A stretch of 64,000 nt of DNA from the NCBI GenBank assembly GCA_963971225.1, contig OZ020269.1:102918067-102982066 (forward strand). Reading direction: 5' to 3'. How positions within the stretch are numbered: the stretch's first letter is position 1; each line of letters begins with the position of its first letter. A program made the translations under genes and the position numbers. This stretch comes from Melieria omissa (taxonomy: Eukaryota; Arthropoda; Insecta; Diptera; Ulidiidae). The notes beneath the pieces are model-generated. The model saw only the letters and a program-made list of their open reading frames with translations. It did no database searches and was not told the DNA's origin. Positions 20,461 to 35,736 of this stretch are shown here, in pieces.

Positions 20461-22875
20461 GCCCTTGAGTGTAGGCAAAAGGAACGTTGTGAACTTGAAC
20501 CACAATTCCCCTTAGTCTTAGACTTAGACTCTACTTTCCTTTGAAAATTCGTTCCTTCGAAAATTTGTATATCTTTTACAGCAAAACTGTAGACTGTAGC
20601 GTACGAGTGAACATGGTCGCACCGCACAGATTGCAGTACATAAGTACTCGTAAATATGAATTTAGAAGCGCGTAAATATGAAATGCCCACGCAGACCACA
20701 AACTATTAAATGCATTTGACACATAAAATGTGCGTTTGATGTGGAAACTGGCTCCACCAAATTAAGACTTGTCTTTGCACCAAAATACCCATCATTGCGC
20801 CAACTCTATATATATATCAACATATATGACCACATGTGTTGTATGTGTGTGTGTGTGTAAAAGTAGGAGTGTTCTTTGAAGCTTCTGTGGCCACGTCCGT
20901 GGCAATGAACACACGCTGGTTTCGGTCCCCTCTGACGGCTGTGTGGCTGCGTGGCTGCTTGGCTGCTGTTCGTTTGACAGGCCGCCAGCCACCGTCACTG
21001 CCTCCGCCTTTGACAAAAGCAACCGCCAACAATGGCACAGTTGGTGGTGCATTTATTTCGCTCAAGTTTTATTTTAGTTTTTTTTTTGTTTTTCACATTT
21101 CACATGTTTTTTCATTCATTTGCTTTTTCATAAAAAATGCTTTAAAAATAAATTTATATGCATTTTGGAAAAAATCATAACGCAGCCGCAAGAAAATCAG
21201 CTCATTTGGCCTAATAACAGAAGCAATAATTTTCTTTTTTTTCTGGTTCTGTGGCGACTCAAACGTTTTGCTTCCACTTTGGTGCGGTCTGTGAAGTTAC
21301 AACAAAAACAACTTGAACTCTATTACTTTCTTGCATTGTGCCATTTGTGGATTTGAGAAGAGAAAATTTAAATGAGAATTGGCTGTTTTTTGTGACCGAA
21401 CGGCCACAGCTGGTTTTTATTAGATAATTTGCCTTCGAAAAAAAAAATTTATAAATTTTTCTATTGATTTGCGGTTTGTATGTATGTGTGTAGTCGTCTT
21501 AATGTTCAGTCGAAGTTTGTTTTTAATGAACTTTTAAACAAATTAACATACGCACTGATATGTAGATAAGTACGTTTAAGTTTGAAGAAGCTGCTTCAAG
21601 GGTTTTTTCTTTTTATTTTTGGGTCATGTTTTAGGTTGTTGTTGTTGTTGCATGATAAATTCTGGGCGGAATTTTTGATGACCAGTTAATGTGCCATCAA
21701 ATTTCTTTTGAATTTGCATTGAAAAGAAACGATTTCATTGAGAATTTGTAGAAAACTCGTTCGGTGGGTGGGGCACTTTCTTTGCTTTCTTTTGGCGGCG
21801 GTGGTTTTTGGGTTTTCCAGTGAAGTAGACATCGATTTATTTGACATGATAAAAGCAGTAAATTAAATTGTGTTTTGTTATTGAAAACATACAATAAAAA
21901 TTGTTTCTTTTTTTTGTTGGATTGGAATCACATTTCTCTATAGGTATATAGCAAAATGTAGTGAAAATTTTGTATTATAAATTTTTAAAAAATTCTTAAG
22001 GGAAATTTTGAATTTTGAGTGAATGAATTTGAATTTTTTGTTTTGTCTTTTGCTTTAATAAAAAAATTCAAACTCATGCATCAAACACTGTTTTACAAAA
22101 ATGTAAGAAAAATTTTAATATATTTCTTTGAATTTTTCAGATATATTTTAATATGTTTCTCTGCATTTTTGTAAAACAATTTTAATGCTTCAGCCACAAT
22201 TCATAGTATTTGAAATGCACCCATGAACAGTCGTTACATATTTTAAGCCGACAGATATTTGCAACGATCACGCACACTCCACGGCTATTTAGAACAGAAT
22301 TGCCATTAAGTTTTTTTTATATTCTATTTAATTATTTTTTTTCAGTTTTTTCTTTATACATCTAACTGTATGGATTTGATGTTTTTTAAGGGGTCTTTAC
22401 ATAGTCCACGCTTCTATTATTCGCTCTAAATATTTGTTATTTTTTTTATAAACGCGCCAGCAGTTTGTTTGCCAGCAACAAACCACAATGACATCTGTTT
22501 TGGGGCAGTTTGTGCGTGCCTGAGTGAGATTGTTTGGCATTAGTTGCCACACAAAAGTGATCTCGAACGGGCATGACTTGTTCTATCGCATATTTGATCA
22601 TAGGGAACCCTTTCAGGCAGCAGAGCACGTTCTCTAAATTTTCATAGCGTTTAATCCTTTGTGGTTTTTTGGTGGTACAATTGTGCATCGAGCAGCTGTT
22701 TGAGACTAGAACAAAAGAAATTTTCATGGGGGCAATTTAGCAGAAAATATTTATGTATATTAAGAGAACAGCTACAATTGGGATTGAATGCGAAAAGCCT
22801 TGTTGGGGCGCTATGGTGGTCTCTGGAGGAGATAAAGTAGTTAGAAATGACATACAAAATGGGAGCAATAGTTCT
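20461..22875. other. no gene seen; single-copy DNA
   Basis: Contains a TATATATA/TGTG patch at 20800-20860, a GC-richer segment at 20880-21060 that stays open on both strands, and long T-rich stretches at 21060-21240 and 21900-22340. No element ends, RNA gene or recognisable exon. Confidence 0.4.
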
Positions 22876-22879
22876 ACAG

Positions 22880-23057
22880 GGAATGGAATGAAATAAAATG
22901 GAATAGAATGAAGTAAAATGGAATGCAATAAAATGGAATAGAATGGAATGGAATGAAATAAAATGGAATAGAATGGAATGGAATAGAATGGAATGGAATG
23001 GAATGGAATGGAATGAAATAAAATGGAATAGAATGAAATGGAATGGAATAGAATAGA
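22880..23057. repeat. GGAAT pentamer array with AAAAT variants
   Basis: About 35 pentamers, mainly GGAAT with AGAAT, GAAAT, AAAAT variants, and a sub-pattern AAATAAAATGGAATAGAATG repeated about five times. The minus strand reads as the artefactual peptide FHSIPFYSI. Confidence 0.95.
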
Positions 23058-23107
23058 TATGAGGGTAGCCGAGAAAGTGAACCCTAGAGGGTCCAATTTC
23101 CCAATCA

Positions 23108-23127
23108 CTCAGGCTAGATAGCCTGAG
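23108..23127. repeat. perfect 9-bp-stem inverted repeat
   Basis: CTCAGGCTA, two bases (GA), then TAGCCTGAG. Short perfect hairpin just right of the GGAAT array; function unknown. Confidence 0.6.
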
Positions 23128-23649
23128 ACTCGAGAGTAAAAGTGTAATAGAGGAGAGTGAGGTAGGGTTAAAGAAAGAAAGTAGTAAGAAAGGGATAGGG
23201 ACTACAAGTCTTCCTACACGAACTTCCTGTATTCTTTAATGAATCTCAGGAGAACGCGCAGTGTATGAAAATGGACCTTGTCAATCCTCATAACATTAGC
23301 TCTACTGGGACTTTGCGTTGAGTTCCTCTATTACTCGTATACTGTGTTTTGTATCAGATTTCTTAATAGTTTGCTGTGGTCATCAATTTGGGGTCCTTCG
23401 GAGGCTCTTCTGGCTGTCATTGGTATCTTGGTTGAAGTGATGAGCAGCAAACCCTACGCACAACCTAAACTTAATTTCTTAGGGATTTCACACGTTGCAC
23501 TATGGTAACAGCAACAAGTCGGGAATATGTGGAGTACTTAACTGCACCAGCAACAATAACCAAATGTTGCTAGGCAACTGAATAGAATCGACAGACATTG
23601 TTTTCTAAAATGCCCAAAGTGAGACTCATATGGCATTTTGTCCTTATTG

Positions 23650-24035
23650 GTTCAGTAATTTTTCAGCGATCGAGTTGTCCTTATGATTAAAATGTTGGTA
23701 CATTTACAATACCTTCTCAAATTCATTTATAGCAAATAAACTAAAGTTTAGTTGAAATTTTGCTGATCTATTCAGGTTTTATTACACTTTTGCAATTTAG
23801 TTCGGCATGAATAAAAAAAATCAACTAAGCTTCAGTTGATCCATTGTAATGTTACAGTAAAACTTAACCCTAAGAAAATGTCTAGCCATTTCTCAGCGGC
23901 CAAGTTGCCCTTATTACTGAAAAAGTACCAACCTTCTCCTCCAATTCATCTTCAACAAATAACTTAAATTTTGTAAACGTTTTTATAATCTATTCACGTT
24001 TTTTGCAAAGTTTTTATTTCATTTAAGTCTCATTG
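23650..24035. repeat. diverged tandem duplication, ~230-bp spacing
   Basis: Paired blocks: TTTTTCAGCGATCGAGTTGT/TTTCTCAGCGGCCAAGTTGC at 23658 and 23889, followed in both by CCTTAT..AATACCTTCTC or CAACCTTCTC, AATTCAT, CAAATAA..CTAAA and GATCTATTCAGG/AATCTATTCACG. An old two-unit duplication without coding content. Confidence 0.65.
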
Positions 24036-24139
24036 TGATGACTTGGCAATATCTGTCTAGATATTTTTTTTAGCCAGGCTTGTCCTCATCACTTGCACTC
24101 ACTCGTTCTATTCTAGTTCTATCCTATCCTATCCAATAC

Positions 24140-24300
24140 AGGAGGGCTACGAGGAGGCTTTGTATCAACTTGGATTGGACCTTACAAACAGAAATCTGTG
24201 TAAATACTGCGAAGCCAAGTAGATCGTTTCTCAACACATGAGAGTCAAATGTCCTACTAAGAGTGTTTGTCAGTTCGTGCAGAGAAAATTAGCCTTTTTT
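24140..24300 (+). pseudogene. LINE zinc-knuckle fragment
   Basis: One frame reads GYEEALYQLGLDLTNRNLC, KYCEAK, stop, IVSQHMRVKCP. The C-x2-C..H-x4-C spacing and the HM..CP ending match the C-terminal knuckle of LINE polymerases (compare CRLCGTAEETPEHIILHC at 5070). Very short and interrupted by a stop. Confidence 0.4.
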
Positions 24301-24589
24301 AAGGTCTCTGATCCTGTTTAGCTTAGTTTAGCTACCCTGACGAAGCGTCAACTGAATTACAGGAACCCCTATGCTCTTTTAACTCTAGAGAGTCTCTCTG
24401 TAGTCTCCAGAAAGGAGAACAAATAAAGAAAGACTGTTTGCATCGATATAACTGTCGTTTAAGCAGTCTTATATTCATATTGTTTATACTTCCTGGTCTT
24501 TAGAGCCCCTAGGTAGAACCTCAAGAGTAAAGTTGGGCTTTGCTGAATCGTAACCGAAGAGTAAAGTTGCGTACGATTATGACTGATTG

Positions 24590-25450
24590 AGGCCCAAGTT
24601 TCGCTTGAGGTATTACCTGGACCAGGTTGTATTCGCTGTATGAGTATAGGTATGTTTGTTCGACAAGCAATGGTCACTACGGAGTTTTTGTACTCAGAGA
24701 TCGCAGCGATCTGTTTTGTTTGATCGACAAGCAATGGTAACTAAGGTGTTTCTGTACTTAGAGATCGCAGTGCTCTTGGCTAACAGTGCTTAAAATAACA
24801 TTTTCCTTCAGTGATTTCTGTCGCCGACCTGGTTTTGTGCATTAGAAGACGATAACTGAATACACACCAACTCACAGAGATTAACCAGTTTCATACTTAT
24901 ATCATTTAAAACTTGGTAAAGGCCATAAAATTGTATTTCTCTATTTCAATAGTATTAACAGATCGTTTCCGAATTCATGTCAAAAAACCAATGTTTACCA
25001 CTTTTTGTAAAACTTATGAACGTTTCTCTTTAGTGATTTCAGTCTTTACTGTGGGTCTCTGAATTCAGAGGACAAGGATTGAAAAGAAACCAATAAATGG
25101 TTACCAGAGTATATTTTTTAAGGAAATTCGGCAAAGCAGAGATAGAGTTTGGTTATTCTCAAGTACAGTCAAAGCTTTGTAGTGAAATTCAGGTGAAAAT
25201 TTCAAATTTTAGTCGTTGTTGTTGCTCAGTAACTTTAGAGAATGACGATTGAAATCACACCAATAAATGGTTATATTCGTATATATTAAAAAAAAAACTG
25301 GGTAAAACCCAGTGAAAGTTTTGTTACTCTATTCCAAACGTTGCTGTGGCTCAGTGAGTGTAGAGGACGACGATTACAAAATTTATATAATTTACGGCAA
25401 ACTAAGTAAAGTCGAAAGAGATATTTGTTCCTCTATTCCAATTCAGTTAA
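24590..25450. repeat. degenerate tandem repeats (74-bp pair and ~180-bp units)
   Basis: TCGACAAGCAATGGTCACTA..GAGATCGCAG is repeated 74 bp later (24659 and 24733). From 24800 a longer unit (GTGATTTCAGTC..TCTGAATT..GAGGAC..GATTGAAA..ACCAATAAATGGTTA) recurs about four times to 25450 with strong divergence. No coding value. Confidence 0.55.
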
Positions 25451-25779
25451 CTGATCGCGGCCTGATTCAATTCAAAGCATCGGCTGATTACATTTTAGCG
25501 AAATTTAAGATCAGTTCAAAAATGGTTTGAAAGATCAATGGTTTAAAAGATGCTAAAGTCTTATGGGAATTTCGATTTAATCAAAGCTGATAAGTTCTAA
25601 AGACTTTCTTGGAAAATCAGCCTTTATCGAATCATTCAGATGTCGGTAGTCTCTCAATTGAAGGTGATTAGTGATTCAAATTGTGGCCTATTTTGGGGCA
25701 AAGCCTACGAACTTTCTATACTGTGAAGTAGTCTCGCGGAGTTCTCTGCTTTTGTAAGGGTGCTCTGTTGTAAGATTAT

Positions 25780-26025
25780 TCGAGAATTTTTCCTCCTTTT
25801 GGATCAATAACTCCCCTCAAGTGTTTATTTGAAATAATTTGAATCCACTATGTTATGGCTGACTTTGCTGTCCAATATTTGTGGTTGGAACATCTGTAAA
25901 GCTTGTAGAGATCTCCTTCTTTTGGATCAAATAGGGCCTCGGTGAGTTCCATATAGAAAACTAAACTAACTTTCCACAAATGCTTATTTGAAATAATTTG
26001 AATCCACTACGTTTTTTCTAACTTC
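25780..26025. repeat. two-unit duplication, ~157 bp
   Basis: TTATTTGAAATAATTTGAAT followed by CCACTA occurs at about 25826 and 25983, and CCTTTTGGATCAA/TCTTTTGGATCAAA at 25796 and 25918 belongs to the same unit. Confidence 0.65.
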
Positions 26026-27550
26026 TTTACTTCACTTCTTTTACTGTTCAACCTTTGTCGATAGCGCATCTGTAGAATTTTTTTTCGTGAAACGTATCGG
26101 CACAAGCCAGAAATTTGAAACGCTGCAAGGAAAGCCTTCAACTCGAGTGAGTCCATGCAATATAGCTGCCCACTGTTACATATTTTCAAGGGCAACTAAA
26201 TAAGATTGGCCATGAAATTTCAATTTCCTCAGTCAGAAATATCAACAGAGAAACAAAAACCAAACAGCGCGTGCCATTTGTTTGTGAGACATTTCAGCAA
26301 AAGGACATGAAATGCTGTTGACAGTTTGACCATTGACAGACGACAGCATACTGTCAAAGGTAAATTTTTCGCGTACAATGTTCAATAAGACTGCAAGTAA
26401 ATTTTCCGCCATTGAGTACTTTTGTTCGAAGGCGTTTTGTTCAAACATTTTCCCAACTTAACCAAACCAGCACTGCCATAAAACGCCGGGCAAAGTTCCT
26501 CGAATCAAGAGCAAAAATCTTTATGGCACACTTCATTGGAACGCTGCATGCGCTGGCGTGCAGACCGACGCAGCTCACAGCAAGTGCAAATATTCCAAAT
26601 TTACTGTGCAGGACACACACTGCGCCTTTTTAATAACACACTGACGCATGTCGCAAATTTGTTACGCTGCCATCGCCACTAACTTGGCGTCAACTAAACT
26701 GCACGTTCACTAAATCTGCCGGCCCGCTGCTCCGCCCACCCGCCCGTCGTCAGCGCAACTATGCGCTGCATTGAGGCGCTTCGCTAATATTTTATTCAGC
26801 CAGTGCTCGCTGCTCGACTTGTCGGCGCGCGCCTCCGCCATTCGCTCTGCTACCTCACAAATTTATTACCTTAACTAAATACCACCTTTGGCTGTGACGC
26901 GCGCACAGCCGTGTGCGCTTTTTATGTTGTAACATTAATTTTACTCAAACTGTTAATTTCTTGCTGCTGCCAATGTCGCTGTCGTGTTGTACGCACGGCG
27001 TCTGCCTGCTCGGTGAGTTGCCGCTCAGGTACCTGTTGATCCTTGAATGCCGACACGTGCAAAACTTGGTTACTTGCGCAGCCACAGCAAAATTTACTAT
27101 ATCTTCTTTATACAAAAAAATAAAAAAAATTTAACAAAATCGTTATGCATAAATTTGGGTGTTGCTTACTCAGCTTAGAAGGAAGCGAGCAGCAACAGCA
27201 GCATGAAAGTGTGGTAGTCGTAGTTGCAGTGGCAGTCGCTGTCGCTTTGCGAATTTGAATATAAACAATAAATTAAAGTTTCATGTAAAGAGTTGCCACA
27301 GTTTGGCAAAACACGCTGTAAGTGAGCGTTTATACAATTTTGGCTTTGACTGAAAGTCGTGAAGCATGAATCAATTGAAAGGAAAATTGAGTCTCTGAAT
27401 ATGTCTTTTGATTATGAATGGTTGTATTTGGGCCAAAGTAGGCGTAACAAAGCAATCTGTAGTCTAATTTTCTTTAAGCTTTAAGAGTAATAAGTCATGA
27501 ATCGATGACAATGTTTTTAATGTACATATATTCTTGAATTATAGGAAAAG
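26026..27550. other. no gene seen; GC-rich island
   Basis: 26520-27060 is GC-rich for this window (CTGCCGGCCCGCTGCTCC, CCCACCCGCCCGTCG), followed by AGCAGCAACAGCAGC at 27189. It could be promoter or enhancer DNA, but no initiator, splice or coding signal can be defended. Confidence 0.4.
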
Positions 27551-27559
27551 AAGTTCGTA

Positions 27560-29390
27560 AATAATAAATTAATGAGGAGGTATGAATCAAGCATTTTAAG
27601 TCATAAGTAAGTAATGAACTGTAAGTAACTTTGAATCATGAGTTCTGAACCATGAATCGATGGTTAAGATTAAACTGTAAATTAACAACAGAAGATGAAA
27701 ATATGAGTAAAAAAGGATAATAATAGAGGAAGGAAAAGGAAATAATAGAGAGATGTTGACTATGAGTCAAGCATTATAAGTCATGAGGAAGAAATAAACT
27801 ATAAGTAACAATGACTCATTAGTTATGAATCATGAATCGATGATTTAGAAATATGGATAAAGAGATTACAAACAAATAATAAAAGGATTTTGACTATGAA
27901 TCAAGCATTATATGTCATAAATTGTAAGCAATGAAATATAAGCAACAATGACTCATTAGTTATGAATCATGAATCTATGACTAAGATTAAACAGTCGAAA
28001 TTTAAAATATTGTTACGAATACTAAGTCTAGTGGGCTGTCACGTATCTCTGGATTGTGTGATTTGAAAATAAAACACAGTCAGTTTCTTAAACGCAGACA
28101 ATAAAATACACCAACAGTCACTTTATTATTCACAGTTTACACTTTACTGTTCGTACACTTAAGTATTTGCTTAATTATTCCGTGTGGCAACTTCACTTGT
28201 CAAAATCAGACTGACTCGTTGCCCGCATCCGGCCACCTTTTATACTCTGTCCGGCCATCGCGCAGATCGTTCCCGCACATTCCGGAGTGGACTAAATGCT
28301 TCCCTGATGATCGCGACCATTGTTGCCAGATTGGACTAAAAGTTATTATCGCGGCCGTCGTTGCCACATTCAATTATGGCACGGCGCGAAACGGCAGGGT
28401 TGCTTTGCACAGCGACAGACTGTCTTATCGTTACAATATGAATAAAAGAGAATACAAACAATTAATGAAGAGATGTTGACCATGAATCAAGATTTATATA
28501 GTATGTCATGAGTATGTAATGAACCCTGAACATCAATAAGCCGTGAGTACTTGAATCGATGATTAAGATTAAACAGTAGGTTTTTGAAATATTGATAAAA
28601 GAGGATAATAAAAAAAATAATGAGAAAATGTTGACCATGAATCAAGTAATATATGTCATGAACTGTAAGCATTCATAAGTCATGAGTTATTAATCATTAA
28701 TCGATAGTAAACGTTAGATTTTTTAAATATATATAAAAAAGGTCACAAGCAATTAGTGAGGAAATATTGACTATGAATCATGCATTCTAGGTCATGAGTT
28801 ATTAATCATAAATCGATTATTAAGATTAAACAGTAGGTTGTAAAACATGAATAAAAAGGGATAACAAATCAATAATGAAGAGATGTCTATGAATCAAGCA
28901 TTATAAGTCATGATCATGTCAACAATTACGTATTAGTTATGAATCATGAGTCAATGATTAAGATTAAACAGTAGATTTTTGAAATGTGCATAAAAAAAGG
29001 ATAACGAAAAAAAACAATGAGGAGATGTTGACTATGAATCAAGAATTATAAGTCATGAGTCAGCAACGAACTGTAAGCAACAATGAGTTATGAATCATGA
29101 ATGCTTCTTTAAAATTAAACAGTAATTTTTTTTAATGATTACCAAAAAAAGGTAACTAACAAAATAAAGTAATTCATTTTTTCAATGATTACCGAAAAAA
29201 GTTAACTAAAAAAATAAAACGATTCATGAGAATGGAGAGCCACAGTAAAAACATGAACAAATTTTACATACAATGAATGAGAAGATTAATTATGAATCAC
29301 CATCAAATGTAATGAGTGAGTCAAATTATTAGCAACAATGAATAAAGAATAAGAAATTGTGAATCATGGTGATTAAGAGTATTAAGTGCT
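27560..29390. repeat. tandem repeat array, ~130-175-bp unit, split by solo LTR
   Basis: The unit includes GATGTTGACTATGAATCAAG, CATTATAAGTCATGAG, CAACAATGACTCATTAG, TTATGAATCATGAATCGATG and ATTAAGATTAAACAGTAG. Unit starts are near 27578, 27752, 27887, 28470, 28627, 28768, 28885 and 29028. The array resumes in register after the LTR insertion at 28011. Confidence 0.85.
28011..28435. mobile_element. solo LTR with 4-bp target duplication
   Basis: Starts TGTTACGAATACTAAG and ends GACTGTCTTATCGTTACA, that is TG..CA with imperfect inverted tips (TGTTACG/CGTTACA). ATAT at 28007-28010 and 28436-28439 is a 4-bp duplication. A TATA-like TTTTATACTC (about 28237) and an AATAAAATA (about 28099) are present. 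The flanking array unit reads continuously when the LTR is removed. Length, TG..CA and 4-bp duplication fit a Gypsy-type LTR retrotransposon; no internal coding region or second LTR remains. Confidence 0.85.
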
Positions 29391-29394
29391 TTTG

Positions 29395-30277
29395 TATGTT
29401 TTAGTATTTTCATTGCAATTTTTATTATGAATCAAGCATTATACTTATATTTTGTATATGACTGCTGAAATATATATGTGAAGAATAATCAAGTGTACAT
29501 CTCAAATTGCAAGTCAATTATTATCTGTTTGAAATATGGAATCAAACAATATAACTTAACAGCTTTTGGTGTGAGATAACTTTGTGTTCATGGGTTAACA
29601 TTCTCGGTTCACCCATTAGGTTTCTTTCTTATATCCAGAAAGTATAAAGTTTTTAAAGTCAGTTCTTATTTTGGCAATACAATGCATCCACGGTGACCTT
29701 AGTGAGTTTCTTGAACATGTAAACCCCACTTAACTGATTACTTGATACTTGAACAAAATCATGAACAGCTATTAACTTTATTCCTTGGGGGCACAATAGA
29801 TCAATCCTGGTCTCAGTGCAATATACCCCTTATCAATTTTATTCTTCTCTATGAACTTTATTTACATATTTTTTACAGTCAATAAAAAACAAGCTCTTAA
29901 CACTCAGGAAAGTAAATGAATGAATGAAACTTAACTTATAATACACACAAAGTCCTTATGGACTTTCTTTAACTACTTCCAGAGAGTTAAAATATTTCCT
30001 AAAAAAAGTTATAATATAATTACATCGCTCTCTATATCGTTCTTGAGTGCGCTACTGCTCTAGATTGACCTTCAGTTCTTAAGACCTGTACACCTTTTAG
30101 TTTAGGATTCCTTTTAAACCATCATTCAGTTTTCTGTGCTTCACGTGGGAAGGAATTTCTCTGGTCCCTGAAAATCATAGTTTCATTTTTAGAATTTCAG
30201 AAGTTTTACTAGAACATACGAGTTACGTAGTGTTCTCTATAGACAGCTGTACATATTTTAATAGTAAACCATTCTGT
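29395..30277. other. no gene seen; one LINE 3'-end motif
   Basis: AT-rich DNA without element ends except the LINE terminus at 29787-29833. A short hairpin AAAGTCC/GGACTTT lies near 29949-29966. Confidence 0.4.
29787..29833 (+). repeat. isolated LINE 3'-terminal block
   Basis: GGGGGCACAATAGATC, AATCCTGGTCTCAGTGCA and a closing ACCCC match the 3' end of LINE element 2 (5256-5295) and 53371-53415. No LINE coding sequence is attached upstream, so this is a severely 5'-truncated insertion or a decayed one. Confidence 0.7.
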
Positions 30278-30281
30278 TTAA

Positions 30282-30548
30282 CCCTTTCGCTATTTTGTTG
30301 CCATATGGCAATATGGTACTTTGTGAACGTCTGTGCCCTCTATGGTTCCAGGAATACATTTTTCTGTTAGTCCTTGGAATAGTTTGAAGTTTTGGGAAAA
30401 ATACGAAATTAATAAACTGAATGTTTATGTACAAATAATAAATTTGTACAGGTTTTTTAATGTTATATGTTCACAAAGCAATGAAAGAAGATTCGAAAAT
30501 TCAAAATTTTAACTTTTCCTAGTAAGAGCCTGGAAGATACTGAAAGGG
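30282..30548. mobile_element. piggyBac-like MITE (family B), copy 1
   Basis: TTAA at 30278-30281 and 30549-30552 flanks 267 bp beginning CCCTTTCGCTATTTTGTTGC and ending GAAGATACTGAAAGGG. The first 80 bp (including CCATATGGCAA and GGACGTCTG/GAACGTCTG) match the copy at 35737. Confidence 0.85.
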
Positions 30549-30774
30549 TTAAACAAAATTTCATTTATTTGGTTTCATTAAATTATTTTTTATTTTGAGT
30601 TTCCGTGCTTCTAATGGGAAAACGTTTCTTGGTACCTGAAGATTTAAGTCCTTTTTGTAAAATCGAAAATTTAACTACAAAATATAAATCTGTAGAAATC
30701 TGTACTCTGTCTGTCTCTTGGATTAGTATTCTGTTTTGACTATCATTAAGTTTTGATTTTCAGTTTTGATGTCA

Positions 30775-31270
30775 GATTTTAGGGACTTTGTTTCCATTTC
30801 CAGAAATGTCAGATTTTAGGGAATTTGTTTCCATTTCCAGAAATATCTCTCTTTCATTTTTACATGTAAAAATATCTAATTAAACTTTAGTGCCTAGAAT
30901 GCCGGTGGGATGGTTTTTGTTTTGAAGCAACAAGTTGCTTTGGAATAGCAATCCCGTCGAAGTTTGTTTGCTTCTGCTTCCCGTGGGATATTAGGGAATT
31001 TGTTCCCATATCCATAAATTTTTTCACTTTCACATATAGAAATATCTGTTAAATTTTCAGTGCCTCGAAAAAATGCCGGTGGGATGGTTTTTGTTCAGGA
31101 CTTAGTAGCAACAAGCTTCTTTAGAACTGCAATACCGTCAAAGTTTGTTTGTTTGTGCTTTCCGTGGGTTATTAGGGACATTGTTCCCATCTCCAGAAAT
31201 CTTTTTCACTTTCACATACAGAAATATCTGTTCAAAATTCTGTGCCTCAAAAAAATGCCGGTAGGATGGT
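30775..31270. repeat. three-unit tandem repeat, ~175-182 bp
   Basis: ATGCCGGTGGGATGG(TTTTTGTT) recurs at about 30899, 31073 and 31255 (last as ATGCCGGTAGGATGG), with shared GTTCCCATCTCCAGAAAT, TTCACTTTCACATA and GTCGAAGTTTGTTTG blocks. The frame at 31060-31353 is a by-product of this repeat. Confidence 0.85.
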
Positions 31271-31293
31271 CCTTGTTTAGGAGTCAAGCTTCA

Positions 31294-34289
<2,996 letters not shown>

Positions 34290-34293
34290 TTAA

Positions 34294-35001
34294 GGCAGGT
34301 TCTCACCTTGTGGAAAAAAAAACCATTTTTTTTTTGCCTTATCGTGTAGATATATGTTTTAAAAATGTGCTCCAGAAATTTCAGATCAAAATCTGAAAAA
34401 TTACAAAAGTTACAGGCCGTTACATAGAGCAGTGTAGAGCACCGGCCAAGCGCGCTTTAAACTTTAAACGCGTTTTTCTCAGAACCACAATTTCGGAACT
34501 TACGGAAGTGTTTGAAGGCGCTGGAATGAACCAATCGTCACCAAATTTTTTCCAAATGTTCCTTAGGGTTTTTTCTAATAAACGAACCACGATCAGCCAA
34601 AAATATATAGAAATTGTTTATTTAAAAAAATAATTAGTGAACATAAAATGCGAAAATCTTATTTTTTTTTTCAAAACCTCATAACTTTTGTAATTTTGAT
34701 TTTTTTTTCATGATCTTGGTTCATTCAATAGATAATACGGTACACATTAAGAATGTGTTCGGTTTTTGTGTTTCAGATCACGGGTTTTGACGGAATCACT
34801 TCCGGTAGCGGGACACCTCCTCGCCGACATGCCGCCACTGATGGACGCCCCCCTCCCCCTTTTTTTGATTCAATCAATTTGAAAAATTGTATTCTCTAAA
34901 TAAATGTGTGTTCATATCCAGAAACAATTTTCAGCGTTGTATCTTTAACCGTTTTCTCAAAAAAAGTGCACTTTTTCGGATCCACAAGGTGAGAACCTGC
35001 C
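34294..35001. mobile_element. TTAA-flanked element (family D) with strong inverted ends
   Basis: TTAA at 34290-34293 and 35002-35005. Left end GGCAGGTTCTCACCTTGTGG and right end CCACAAGGTGAGAACCTGCC are perfect 20-bp inverted repeats, extending by one more base pair. 708 bp, no transposase frame. The TTAA target is piggyBac-like, although the end lacks the usual CCC start, so the superfamily is less sure than for families A and B. Perfect ends suggest a comparatively recent insertion. Confidence 0.85.
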
Positions 35002-35736
35002 TTAAAGCAATTGAATGAAAAGCTTATCGAAAGCTTAGCTCACTTGGGAGAAGAGAGATATTGTTAAAGTAACACAGGTAGTTTCATTGATCTCTCCGAG
35101 TACGATTATCTATGAATAACAGTCTTTTATTGTTGTAATTACTAACAAGAAATATTCAATAACAATGCCACAAGTAGTCTCATTAAATTCTTTGGTTATA
35201 CTAAGAGCACGGTTGCCTTTTTATATCACTTGGGTCCTTCGGCCGCTTTTGTGTAATTTTAGGCCTTTTTGTATAGAAAAGTGTGTCAACAAAAAAAAAC
35301 AAATAAAAGACTAACTTTTTGAGGGCAATCGGTAAATATTTCGATATAAAAGTTATTCTATGTTTAAAAAAAAAAAAAAATTTTCGAAAAAAATTCGTTT
35401 TGGTTCCAATTTTGCGACTTTTTTAGGAAAATTTGTTCGAACAATTTAGTTAAGTTAAGTCAGTGTTGCCAGGTCAGTAGATTTACTCCTGGATTAAGAA
35501 GATTCTTGGCCTTTTAGGGTAATTTTTGGGAGGAAGAAATAGGAGAAAGTTTAGGAGATTTTTATGCTGATACTTCATTAGTGGCACTGAAGCCTTGTTT
35601 TTAATTACATTTTTATTTTAATTACATTTTATGCTTCGAAGTGTATAATTTTCGCAATGAATGAAGGTAGTTTACAAAAGCGAATTTCAGACCGATCTTA
35701 TTTGGTTATGTTTAGTTTGTTGTAAGTTGTTGTTAA

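Noticed and set aside
22737..23108. 123-codon minus-strand frame (FHSIPFYSI repeats)
   Set aside because: Translation of the GGAAT array.
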